From NCBI GenBank assembly GCA_016861105.1, contig BOKS01000014.1, positions 62,001 through 126,000 of the forward strand: DNA of 64,000 nucleotides, given 5' to 3'. A model generated the notes under the pieces. That model had not been told where the DNA came from, ran no database searches, and was given only the letters and a program-made list of their open reading frames with translations. This document shows, in pieces, positions 53,082 through 61,231 of this stretch. This DNA comes from Betaproteobacteria bacterium (GTDB lineage Bacteria; Pseudomonadota; Gammaproteobacteria; Burkholderiales; Casimicrobiaceae). Within the stretch, counting starts at the first letter, position 1. Each line of letters opens with the position of its first letter. Both the position numbers and the translations under genes were made by a program.

Positions 53082-56000
53082 GGCTTCACCTCCTCGGCGG
53101 CCGGCTTCGCGGCCGCGGCATCGTCGGGCGCCCCGGCCGGCGCGGCCTGCGCCTCCGGGACCACGCGGTGCACGCCGGCGATCTGCTCGTAGAGCTGCCA
53201 GCGGGCGTCGGCGTCGGCCTGCGCCGCGCGGGCGAGCTCCTTCGCGCGGGCCGGGTCGGCCTGCGCGAGCATCGCGTAGCGGCCCTCCTTCATCGTGAAC
53301 TGCTCCAGCGGGATCGTGGGCTTGCGCGAGTCGAGCTTCAGCGGCTGGTCGGCGCCGCCCATGCCCAGCCGCGGGTCGTAGCGGTACAGCGTCAGGTAGC
53401 CGCTCTTCACCGCGTCGCGCTGGTGGCTCATGCCGGTGGTCATGTCGATGCCGTGCGCGATGCAGTGGCTGTAGGCGATGATCAGCGACGGCCCCGGCCA
53501 CGACGCGGCCTCCTGGAACGTGCGCACGGTCTGCACCGGGTTGGCCCCCATCGCGACCTGCGCGACGTACACGTTGCCGTACGCCATCGCGATCATGCCG
53601 AGGTCCTTCTTGCCGATCGCCTTGCCCGCGGCCGCGAACTTCGCCACGGCGCCGCGCGGCGTCGCCTTCGACGCCTGGCCGCCGGTGTTGGAGTAGACCT
53701 CGGTGTCGAGCACGAGGATGTTCACGTTGCGGCCCGAGGCGAGCACGTGGTCGAGCCCGCCGTAGCCGATGTCGTAGGCCCAGCCGTCGCCGCCGACGAT
53801 CCACACGCTGCGCACGACGAGGCTGTCCGCGACGGCGTCGAGCCGCCGCGCCGCGGGCGTGCCGAGCAGGGCGAGCACCTCCCGCAGCTGCTTCACGCGT
53901 GCGCGCTGCGCGGCGACCTCCTCGTCGCTGTCCTGCTTCGCGTCGATCAGCGCGTCGGCCAGCTCAGGCCCGATCGCGTCGCGCAGCTCGCGCAGCAGGC
54001 CCTTCGCGAGGTCGTTCTGCGCGTCGATCGCGAGCCGCATGCCGAGCCCGAACTCCGCGTTGTCCTCGAACAGGCTGTTGGCCCACGCGGGCCCCTTGCC
54101 GTCGGCGTTCGTGGCGTACGGCGTCGTCGGCAGGTTGCCGCCGTAGATCGACGAGCAGCCCGTGGCGTTGGCGACGATCATGCGGTCGCCGTAGAGCTGC
54201 GAGATCAGCTTGACGTAGGGCGTCTCGCCGCAGCCCGAGCAGGCGCCCGAGTACTCGAACAGCGGCCGGCGGAACTGCGACCCGCGCAGCCCGTCGATCG
54301 TGTCGAACGACGGCCGCACCTCCGGCAGCGAGAGGAAGAACGCGTAGTTGGCGCGCTCGGCGTCGAGGTGCTCGAGCTTGGGCGCCATGTTGATGGCCTT
54401 GTGCTTGACCATCGTCTTGCTGCGCGACGGGCAGACGTCCACGCAGATGCCGCAGCCGGTGCAGTCCTCGGGCGCCACCTGCAGGCTGTACATCATCCCG
54501 GCGAGCGAGGGCGTCTCCTTGCGGGCGTACGGCACCGCCTTGAACGTCGCCGGCGCACCCGCCATCGCCTCGGCCGGGAACGCCGTCATCCGGATCGCCG
54601 CGTGCGGGCAGACGAGCGGGCAGATGGCGCACTGCGTGCAGATCGTCTCGTCCCAGATCGGGATCTCGTGCGCGATGCTGCGCTTCTCCCACTGCGTCGT
54701 GCCGGTCGGGAACGTCCCGTCGACCGGCAGCGCCGACACCGGCAGCAGGTCGCCCTTGCCGTCCATCATCATCGCGGTCACGCGCTGCACGAAGTCCGGC
54801 GCGGCCTTCGGGACGACCGGGCGGCGCGCGAACGTCGCGTCGGCGTGCTGCGGCACGGTCACCTCGGCCATCGCCGCGAGCGAGGCGTCGACCGCCGCGA
54901 AGTTGCGGGCCAGGACGGTCTCGCCGCGCTTCCCGTAGGTCTTGCGGATCGCCTCCTTGATCTTGCCGATCGCCTCGTCGCGCGGGAGCACGCCCGAGAT
55001 CGCGAAGAAGCAGGCCTGCGTGACCGTGTTGATGCGACCCGCCAGCCCGGCCTGCTTCGCGACGGCCAGCGCGTCGACGACGAAGAAGCGCAGCCTGCGC
55101 TCGATGATCTGCTGCTGCGCCTCGCGCGGCAGCCGGCTCCACACCTCGCCCGGACCGTAGGGGCTGTTGAGCAGGAACGTCGCGCCCGGCCGCGCCAGCG
55201 CCAGCACGTCGAGCTTCTCCATGAACTCGAACTGGTGGCAGGCGACGAAGTCCGCCTGCCGCACCAGGTACGTGGACTCGATCGGCGCGGGCCCGAAGCG
55301 CAGGTGCGAGACCGTGATCGCGCCCGACTTCTTGCTGTCGTAGACGAAGTAGCCCTGCGCGTGCAAGGGCGTGTTCTCGCCGATGATCTTCACCGTGTTC
55401 TTCGTCGCCCCCACGGTGCCGTCGGCGCCCAGGCCGTAGAACACGGCGCGCGTCACGCCCTGCGGCTCGGTGTCGAACGCCTCGTCGACGGCGAGCGAGA
55501 GCCGCGTGACGTCGTCGACGATGCCGACGGTGAAGTGCCGCCTCGGGGCGGGCTGCCGCAGCTCGTCGAGCGCGGCCCTGGCCATCGCCGGCGTGTACTC
55601 CTTGGACGACAGGCCGTAGCGGCCGCCGATCACGCGCGGCAGCGCCTTGCCGTCCGGCCACGCCTCGGCCAGCGCTGCGACGACGTCCTGGTAGAGCGGC
55701 TCGCCCACCGCCCCCGGCTCCTTCGTGCGGTCGAGCACGGCGATCGAGCGCACGGTCGCCGGCAGCGCCGCCACGAACGACGCCGTGTCGAACGGACGGT
55801 AGAGGCGCACGCTGACCAGCCCCACCTTCTCGCCCGCCGCGACGAGCGTCGCGACCGCCTCGCGCGAGGCGCCGGTGCCCGAGCCCATCTGCACGAGCAC
55901 GCGCTCGGCGTCGGGCGCGCCGCTGTAGTCGAACAGCCCGTAGCGCCGGCCGGTCAGCGTCGCGAAGCGGTCCATCGACTCGCGCACGATGCCCGGGACG

Positions 56001-56713
56001 GCGAGGTAGAACGGGTTGCACGCCTCTCGCGCCTGGAAGAAGACGTCCGGGTTCTGGGCGGAACCGCGGAGCTTCGGGGCGTCCGGGTTGAGCGCGCGCT
56101 CGCGGTGCGCGCGCACCAGGTCCTCGTCGATCAGCGCGCGGACGTCGTCCTCGAGCAGGAGCTCGATCTTGTTGACCTCGTGGCTCGTGCGGAAGCCGTC
56201 GAAGAAGTGCAGGAACGGCACGCGCGCCTTCAGCGTCGACATGTGCGCGATCATCGCCATGTCCTGCGCCTCCTGCACGCTGGCGGAGGCCAGCAGCGCG
56301 AAGCCGGTGGCGCGGGCGGCCATCACGTCGCTGTGGTCGCCAAAGATCGACAGCGCGTGCGTGGCGATCGTCCGCGCGGCGATGTGGAACACCGCGGGCG
56401 TCAGCTCGCCCGCGATCTTGAACATGTTCGGCAGCTTGAGCAGCAGGCCCTGCGAAGCGGTGAAGGTCGTCGTCAGCGCGCCCGCCTGCAGCGAGCCGTG
56501 CACCGCGCCCGCCGCGCCGGCCTCGCTCTGCATCTCGACGACCTGCGGGACCATGCCCCAGATGTTCTTCTGGCCTGCCGCGGACCACGCGTCCGCGAGC
56601 TCGCCCATCGTCGACGACGGCGTGATCGGGTAGATCGCGATCACCTCGCTGTTGAGGTGCGCGATGCGGGCGGCGGCTTCGTTGCCGTCGAGGACGTAGG
56701 TTCGGTCGCTCAT
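53078..56713 (-). CDS. nifJ: Pyruvate:ferredoxin (flavodoxin) oxidoreductase
   Basis: Converts pyruvate and CoA to acetyl-CoA, CO2 and reduced ferredoxin, or the reverse. The single 1211-residue chain has all domains in order: pyruvate domain (YVLDGNEAAARIAHLNSEVI AIYPITPSSTMGE), gamma domain (FYGLGADGTVGATKNTVKII), the two-cluster ferredoxin domain (CTQCAICPLVCPHAAI; CTGCGICVDVCPSRSK) and the thiamine diphosphate domain (CSGCGETPYVKLISQLYGDR, GDGWAYDIGYGGLDHVLASG, NTGGQASKATPRG). The C-terminus carries an Ala/Pro/Glu-rich tail of about 30 residues. Oxygen-sensitive enzyme, consistent with FNR-type control upstream. Confidence 0.96.
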   Translation of the reverse strand: MSDRTYVLDGNEAAARIAHLNSEVIAIYPITPSSTMGELADAWSAAGQKNIWGMVPQVVEMQSEAGAAGAVHGSLQAGALTTTFTASQGLLLKLPNMFKIAGELTPAVFHIAARTIATHALSIFGDHSDVMAARATGFALLASASVQEAQDMAMIAHMSTLKARVPFLHFFDGFRTSHEVNKIELLLEDDVRALIDEDLVRAHRERALNPDAPKLRGSAQNPDVFFQAREACNPFYLAVPGIVRESMDRFATLTGRRYGLFDYSGAPDAERVLVQMGSGTGASREAVATLVAAGEKVGLVSVRLYRPFDTASFVAALPATVRSIAVLDRTKEPGAVGEPLYQDVVAALAEAWPDGKALPRVIGGRYGLSSKEYTPAMARAALDELRQPAPRRHFTVGIVDDVTRLSLAVDEAFDTEPQGVTRAVFYGLGADGTVGATKNTVKIIGENTPLHAQGYFVYDSKKSGAITVSHLRFGPAPIESTYLVRQADFVACHQFEFMEKLDVLALARPGATFLLNSPYGPGEVWSRLPREAQQQIIERRLRFFVVDALAVAKQAGLAGRINTVTQACFFAISGVLPRDEAIGKIKEAIRKTYGKRGETVLARNFAAVDASLAAMAEVTVPQHADATFARRPVVPKAAPDFVQRVTAMMMDGKGDLLPVSALPVDGTFPTGTTQWEKRSIAHEIPIWDETICTQCAICPLVCPHAAIRMTAFPAEAMAGAPATFKAVPYARKETPSLAGMMYSLQVAPEDCTGCGICVDVCPSRSKTMVKHKAINMAPKLEHLDAERANYAFFLSLPEVRPSFDTIDGLRGSQFRRPLFEYSGACSGCGETPYVKLISQLYGDRMIVANATGCSSIYGGNLPTTPYATNADGKGPAWANSLFEDNAEFGLGMRLAIDAQNDLAKGLLRELRDAIGPELADALIDAKQDSDEEVAAQRARVKQLREVLALLGTPAARRLDAVADSLVVRSVWIVGGDGWAYDIGYGGLDHVLASGRNVNILVLDTEVYSNTGGQASKATPRGAVAKFAAAGKAIGKKDLGMIAMAYGNVYVAQVAMGANPVQTVRTFQEAASWPGPSLIIAYSHCIAHGIDMTTGMSHQRDAVKSGYLTLYRYDPRLGMGGADQPLKLDSRKPTIPLEQFTMKEGRYAMLAQADPARAKELARAAQADADARWQLYEQIAGVHRVVPEAQAAPAGAPDDAAAAKPAAEEVKP

Positions 56714-56883
56714 GGTCTGGGGGCGGCAGCCTGACCTGCCGTGGATGCGCGCGCGGGCCGCGCGCGGATCGCTCGTGGTAGGAAGGTGCGCCCGCCCGCG
56801 CCCGGTCGTGCGCGCCGGACCCCGGTGGCGCGTGCGCGACGAAGCGAAGGGAGCGTCGGCGTCCGCGGCATGGACGGGGCGCG

Positions 56884-57537
56884 TCAGAGGAGACCCGGCT
56901 TGCCGGCCGCCCAGCGCCGGTACTCGGTGGTCAGGAGCTCGACGTGCTCGCGCTCCTCGGCGGCGAGCTCGCGGTAGAGCTCGCGCTCGACCGAGCCCTC
57001 CGGCGCGCGCTCGCCCTCGCGGGCGAAGAAGTCGACCGCGCGCTGCTCGAAGGCGATCGCGATGCGGAACAGGTTCGCGGGATCCTCCGGCTTGCGGTCG
57101 ACGCCGGCGAAGATCGCCGCGCGGTCGATCTGGAAGTCGGCGGAAGGCGCGGGCAGCGCGGCGTGGTAGCGCTTCGACAGCGTCTGCATGTGCTCCTGCT
57201 CCATCGCCGCGAAGCGCGCGAACAGGTCGCGCAGCTCCGGGTCGGCCGCGTCCTGCGCCGCGCGCTGGTAGAAGGCGTGGCCGCCGAGCTCGATCTCGAA
57301 GGCCTTGCGCACCGCCTCCATCGCGCTGTCGTCCGCGATCGCGCCGCGCTCGAGCAGGTCGAGCCGGCCCTTGCAGTGCGGGCACAGGCCGTAGGGGAAG
57401 GCGAAGCCCTCGGAGACCTTGTGGCAGGAGGCGCAGCGCCAGGAGAGCTCGACGCCCGCGCAGCAGATGTACGGCTCGTCGTCGTCGAGCGGGCGCTGGC
57501 AGCGCGGGCAGACGGCCATCGACGTGGCGGCGGTCAT
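56884..57537 (-). CDS. Zinc-ribbon ferritin-like (rubrerythrin-type) protein
   Basis: A 217-residue protein with two Cys-rich knuckle pairs at the N-terminus (CPRCQRPLDDDEPYICC; WRCASCHKV; LCPHCKGRLD) followed by a ferritin-like four-helix domain from about residue 70 with EIELGGHAFYQRAAQDAADP, AAMEQEHMQTLSKRYH, AIAFEQRAVDFFAREGER and ELAAEEREHVELL, giving the ExxH pairs for a di-iron site. This reverses the usual rubrerythrin order, where rubredoxin is at the C-terminus. It could remove peroxide to protect the oxygen-sensitive enzymes beside it. ATG overlaps the stop of the NfnAB-like gene. Confidence 0.82.
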   Translation of the reverse strand: MTAATSMAVCPRCQRPLDDDEPYICCAGVELSWRCASCHKVSEGFAFPYGLCPHCKGRLDLLERGAIADDSAMEAVRKAFEIELGGHAFYQRAAQDAADPELRDLFARFAAMEQEHMQTLSKRYHAALPAPSADFQIDRAAIFAGVDRKPEDPANLFRIAIAFEQRAVDFFAREGERAPEGSVERELYRELAAEEREHVELLTTEYRRWAAGKPGLL

Positions 57538-59906
57538 GACGCTTCCTCGGTCTGGGTTGTCGTGGCGCCCGGCACGCCGGTGCCCGGCGGGACGAACGCT
57601 TCGGCGTGCTCGGCCGTGACCGGCCACACCGACTTGCCGCCGGCGAGCCAGGCGGCGATCGCGCGGGCGGCGCGGCGGCCCGCGCCCATCGCCAGGATCA
57701 CGGTGGCCGCGCCCGTCACGATGTCGCCGCCGGCGAACACGCCGGGGACGCTGGTCGCCTGCGTGGCGGGGTCGGCGACGATGTAGCCCCACTTGTTGAG
57801 GTCGAGGCCGGGAGTCGACTTGGTCACGATCGGGTTGGCCTTCGTGCCGAGCGCGTAGATCACCGTGTCGCACTCGAGCTCGACGAACTCGTCCAGCGGC
57901 ACCGGCTTGCGGCGGCCCTTCTCGTCGGGCTCGCCGAGTTCCATCTTCTGGACCTTCATGCCACGCACGTTGCCGTCCGCGTCGGTCAGGATCTCGACGG
58001 GCGCGTGGAGGAAGAAGAACTCGATGCCTTCCTCCTTGGCGTGGCGGAGCTCCTCGATGCGCGCCGGGGCCTCGGCTTCCGAGCGGCGGTACACGCAGCG
58101 GACCGTCGGGATGCCGAGCCGCCTGGCCACGCGCAGGCAGTCCATCGCCGTGTTGCCGGCGCCGATCACCACCACGCTCCTGCCCAGCGTGACCGGCGTG
58201 TCGAGGTAGGGGAACTTGTCGCCGCCCATCAGGTTGACGCGCGTCAGGAACTCGTTGGCGGAGTAGACCTGCCCCGCGAACTCGCCGGGGATGCCGAGGA
58301 ACGCGGGCGCGCCCGCCCCGGCCCCCACGAAGACGGCATCGAAGCCCATCGGCCCCAGCAGCTCGGGCACCGAGAACGTCTTGCCGATCACCTTGTTGGT
58401 CTCGAAGCGGACGCCCATGCCGGCGAGGTTCTCGACCTCGCGGGCGATGATGTCGCGCGGCAGCCGGAAGGACGGGATGCCGTACTGCAGCACGCCCCCC
58501 ACGACGTGCAGCGCTTCGTAGACGGTGACGTCGCACCCGTACTTCGCGAGGTCGGCGGCGACGGCGAGCCCGGAGGGGCCGGAGCCGACCACCGCGACCC
58601 TGCCCAGCCTGCGGGCGACGCTGCGCGGCTGCGCCCCGGGCGCGCGGGCGTTGTCGCCGACGAAGCGCTCGAGGCGGCCGATCGCGACCGCCTCCATCGG
58701 CAGCTTCTTGTTCTTCGCCACGACGCACTGCGCCTCGCACTGCGACTCCTGCGGGCACACGCGGCCGCACACCGACGGGAACAGGTTCGACTCGTTGATG
58801 ACCGCGAGCGCGCCGTCGAGGTCGCGCACCAGCAGGTGGCGGATGAAGCGCGGGATGTCGATCCCGACCGGGCAGCCCTCGATGCAGGTCGGCTTGCTGC
58901 ACTGGATGCAGCGCTCGGCCTCGCCGATCGCGTCGGCCATCGAGTAGCCGAGGTTCACCTCCTTGAAGTTGCGCGACCGCTCGACGGGGTCGCGCTCGGG
59001 CATCTTCACCGCGTGCGGCGGCAGGTCCTTGTACTTCTTGTAGTTGCGCTTGCCCTCGTCGAACAGCTGCTTCTCGACGTGGCAGACGTGCGCGTAGTCG
59101 TCGCTCGCCTTCGACTCCTCGCCCTTGAAGCGCTTCTGGCGCAGCATGAGCTCGCGGAAGTCGACCTGGTGGCCGTCGAAGTCCGGCCCGTCGACGCAGG
59201 CGAAGCGGATCTCGTCGCCGACCGTGACGCGGCAGGAGCCGCACATCCCGGTGCCGTCGACCATGATCGCGTTGAGCGACACCATCGTCTTCACGCCCGA
59301 CGGCCGGGTCGTCTCGACGCACGCGTTCATCATCGGCAGCGGCCCGATGGCGATCGCGAGGTCCGGGCGGTCGCGCGCGATCAGGTCCTTCAGCGCCTCG
59401 GTGACGAATCCGGGCCGGCCGTAGCTGCCGTCGTCGGTGCAGACGACGAGCTCGTCGCAGTAGCGGGCGAACTTCTCCTCCCAGAACACGAGGTCCCTGG
59501 TGCGAAAGCCGATGATGCCGGTCGTCCGGTTGCCCGCCTCCTTGAACGCGCGCAGCTGCGGGTAGACCGGCGCGACGCCCAGGCCGCCGCCGACCAGCAC
59601 GACGTGCCCCGCTTCGTGGACGTGCTGCGCAAGCCCGAGCGGTCCCACGAAGTCGGCGAACGTGTCGCCCTCCCGGTAGTGGTCGCGCATCTCCAGCGTC
59701 GTCTTGCCGAGCGCCTGGATGACCATGGTGATCGTCCCGCGCTCGCGGTCGAAGTCGGCGACGGTGAGCGGGATGCGCTCGCTGCCCTCGTGCAGGCGCA
59801 GCATGACGAAGTGGCCGGGCTGGGCGGCGCGCGCCACGTCGGGCGCCTCGACCTCCCAGAGGAACGTCGTCTCCGAGAACGCCTCGCGGCGGAGAATCCT
59901 GTACAT
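57534..59906 (-). CDS. NfnAB-like fused ferredoxin:NADP+ oxidoreductase / glutamate-synthase-like
   Basis: A 790-residue fusion. Residues 1-250 resemble NfnA/SudB: FAD domain (PGHFVMLRL, IPLTVADFDRERGTITMVIQ), NAD site VLVGGGLGVAPVYPQ and a [2Fe-2S] cluster (Cys222, Cys225, Cys237). Residues 310-790 resemble NfnB and the glutamate synthase small subunit: clusters in CIQCSKPTCIEGCPV and CGRVCPQESQCEAQC, then VVGSGPSGLAVAADLAKYG (FAD) and VVIGAGNTAMDCLRVARRLG (NADPH). In Nfn these parts bifurcate electrons between NAD(H), ferredoxin and NADP(H). The start is ATG 59906 (MYRILRREAF), where the conserved domain begins. Context with PFOR and ferredoxin supports Nfn over true glutamate synthase. Confidence 0.85.
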   Translation of the reverse strand: MYRILRREAFSETTFLWEVEAPDVARAAQPGHFVMLRLHEGSERIPLTVADFDRERGTITMVIQALGKTTLEMRDHYREGDTFADFVGPLGLAQHVHEAGHVVLVGGGLGVAPVYPQLRAFKEAGNRTTGIIGFRTRDLVFWEEKFARYCDELVVCTDDGSYGRPGFVTEALKDLIARDRPDLAIAIGPLPMMNACVETTRPSGVKTMVSLNAIMVDGTGMCGSCRVTVGDEIRFACVDGPDFDGHQVDFRELMLRQKRFKGEESKASDDYAHVCHVEKQLFDEGKRNYKKYKDLPPHAVKMPERDPVERSRNFKEVNLGYSMADAIGEAERCIQCSKPTCIEGCPVGIDIPRFIRHLLVRDLDGALAVINESNLFPSVCGRVCPQESQCEAQCVVAKNKKLPMEAVAIGRLERFVGDNARAPGAQPRSVARRLGRVAVVGSGPSGLAVAADLAKYGCDVTVYEALHVVGGVLQYGIPSFRLPRDIIAREVENLAGMGVRFETNKVIGKTFSVPELLGPMGFDAVFVGAGAGAPAFLGIPGEFAGQVYSANEFLTRVNLMGGDKFPYLDTPVTLGRSVVVIGAGNTAMDCLRVARRLGIPTVRCVYRRSEAEAPARIEELRHAKEEGIEFFFLHAPVEILTDADGNVRGMKVQKMELGEPDEKGRRKPVPLDEFVELECDTVIYALGTKANPIVTKSTPGLDLNKWGYIVADPATQATSVPGVFAGGDIVTGAATVILAMGAGRRAARAIAAWLAGGKSVWPVTAEHAEAFVPPGTGVPGATTTQTEEAS

Positions 59907-60144
59907 GGCGCGCTTCGCTTCCGTGGTCGTGGTCCTGCGGCATCGCCGGCGAGCGCGCGTCCCGCGGGCGCACGAAGACCGCCGGCAGCGCCCTTGCCGC
60001 GCCGTGGTCCCCGCGTCGCTCGTTCCCGGCCTGCCGGACGCGGAGGCGACACCCTCCGGACCGGCGTTCCTCCTGCCCGCCGGCGGGATCCTTCCCGCCG
60101 CCTTGCTGCGTACCCGAATGCTGCGCGCTGGTACGCAAATCCGG

Positions 60145-60158
60145 TTGATCGAGGTCAA
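60145..60158. promoter_or_regulatory. FNR/Anr-like box 1 in nfn-frd gap
   Basis: TTGATCGAGGTCAA matches TTGAT-N4-ATCAA at 9 of 10 fixed positions. It lies 239 bp upstream of the NfnAB-like gene start on the minus strand and 300 bp from frdC. The surrounding 551-bp gap (59907-60457) contains no convincing gene. Confidence 0.55.
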
Positions 60159-60206
60159 AGGCGGGGCGGGCTTTTCGGCGAAGTCGGCGTCGCGTTCCGG
60201 CAGCCA

Positions 60207-60220
60207 TTGACCGGCGTCAG
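60207..60220. promoter_or_regulatory. Weak FNR-like half-matched box 2
   Basis: TTGACCGGCGTCAG resembles the other boxes with one half site degenerate (7 of 10 fixed positions). It lies between the two better sites and could be a secondary or chance match. Confidence 0.3.
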
Positions 60221-60373
60221 GCCGCGGGTTGCCCCGCGGGGCCGGCGCACCCGCGGATGCGGGACGTTCCGTGTCCGGAATTGCGACGCCGTGTGCCCGC
60301 GCGCCGTGCTAGCGTCGCGGCACGCGGCTGTTACACCGGCCGTTACGCCCCGCACGCTGCTGCAGTTCGCCAG

Positions 60374-60387
60374 TTGACGGCCATCAA
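60374..60387. promoter_or_regulatory. FNR/Anr-like box 3 upstream of frdC
   Basis: TTGACGGCCATCAA matches the FNR consensus at 9 of 10 fixed positions. Its centre is 77 bp before the frdC ATG; activation from -41.5 would put the transcript start near 60422, leaving a leader of about 36 nt with the AGGAGAGG ribosome site. Confidence 0.55.
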
Positions 60388-60457
60388 GCATCGTGCCGCG
60401 CGGCGGGGCTAACGTGGGCCGTTCGCCGGCCGGCACTCAATCAGGAGAGGACATCCC

Positions 60458-61231
60458 ATGGCTTCGACGAGCCCGACGATCGCCGGCGCGGGCCTGGCCG
60501 AGCGCCCGCGCCGCAGCCGCGTCCCCGCGCGTCTCGACCTGCTGCAGAGCGCGACGGGGCTCGTGCTCGCGCTGTTCATGTGGGGCCACATGTTCTTCGT
60601 GTCGACGATCCTCGTCAGCAAGGACTTCATGTGGACCGTCACGAAGATGTTCGAGGGCTACTTCATCTTCGGCAGGCCCTACCCGGGGATCGTGTCGGTG
60701 ATCGTGTTCGGGATCCTCGTGCTGTTCGTCGCGCACGCGTTCCTCGCCGTGCGCAAGCTGCCGATCAGCTTCCGCCAGTGGCAGATGTACCGCGGCCACA
60801 TGAAGGTGATGAAGCACGAGGACACGACCCTGTGGTGGGTGCAGGCCGTGACCGGCTTCATGCTGTTCTTCCTGGTGACCGTGCACCTCTACCAGATGCT
60901 GATGCACCCCGGCCTGATCGGACCCTACGAGTCGGCCGACCGCGTGTGGACCGGACGCTGGTGGCCGCTCTACCTCGTGATGCTGTTCGCCGTCGAGCTG
61001 CACGGCGGCATCGGCCTCTACCGCCTCGCCGTCAAGTGGGGCTGGTTCGAGCGCGGCGACGCCGACGCGACGCGCGCCACGCTGAAGAAGGCGAAGTGGG
61101 TGCTGACGGTGTTCTTCCTCGTGCTCGGCCTGGCGACGCTGGCGGCGTACATGAAGATCGGCTACGAGCACGCCGACCGGGCGGGCGAGCGCTACGTGCC
61201 CGCGTCGGTGCAACCGGGAGCCGTGCAATGA
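60458..61231 (+). CDS. frdC: Fumarate reductase cytochrome b subunit
   Basis: Membrane anchor of quinol:fumarate reductase, 257 residues with five predicted helices (first at [20 protein letters not shown]). Histidines in [41 protein letters not shown] and [12 protein letters not shown] are suited to bind two hemes b, as in the Wolinella-type diheme subunit. AGGAGAGG is a strong ribosome site. First gene of frdCAB, divergent from the nfn-nifJ group. Confidence 0.9.
   Translation: MASTSPTIAGAGLAERPRRSRVPARLDLLQSATGLVLALFMWGHMFFVSTILVSKDFMWTVTKMFEGYFIFGRPYPGIVSVIVFGILVLFVAHAFLAVRKLPISFRQWQMYRGHMKVMKHEDTTLWWVQAVTGFMLFFLVTVHLYQMLMHPGLIGPYESADRVWTGRWWPLYLVMLFAVELHGGIGLYRLAVKWGWFERGDADATRATLKKAKWVLTVFFLVLGLATLAAYMKIGYEHADRAGERYVPASVQPGAVQ

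Noticed and set aside
57534..59906. Annotating the fusion as dihydroorotate dehydrogenase electron-transfer subunit or glutamate synthase
   Set aside because: Both are family-level resemblances. The fused build and the neighbours (PFOR, ferredoxin) fit an Nfn-type transhydrogenase better, and there is no pyrD or gltB partner beside it.
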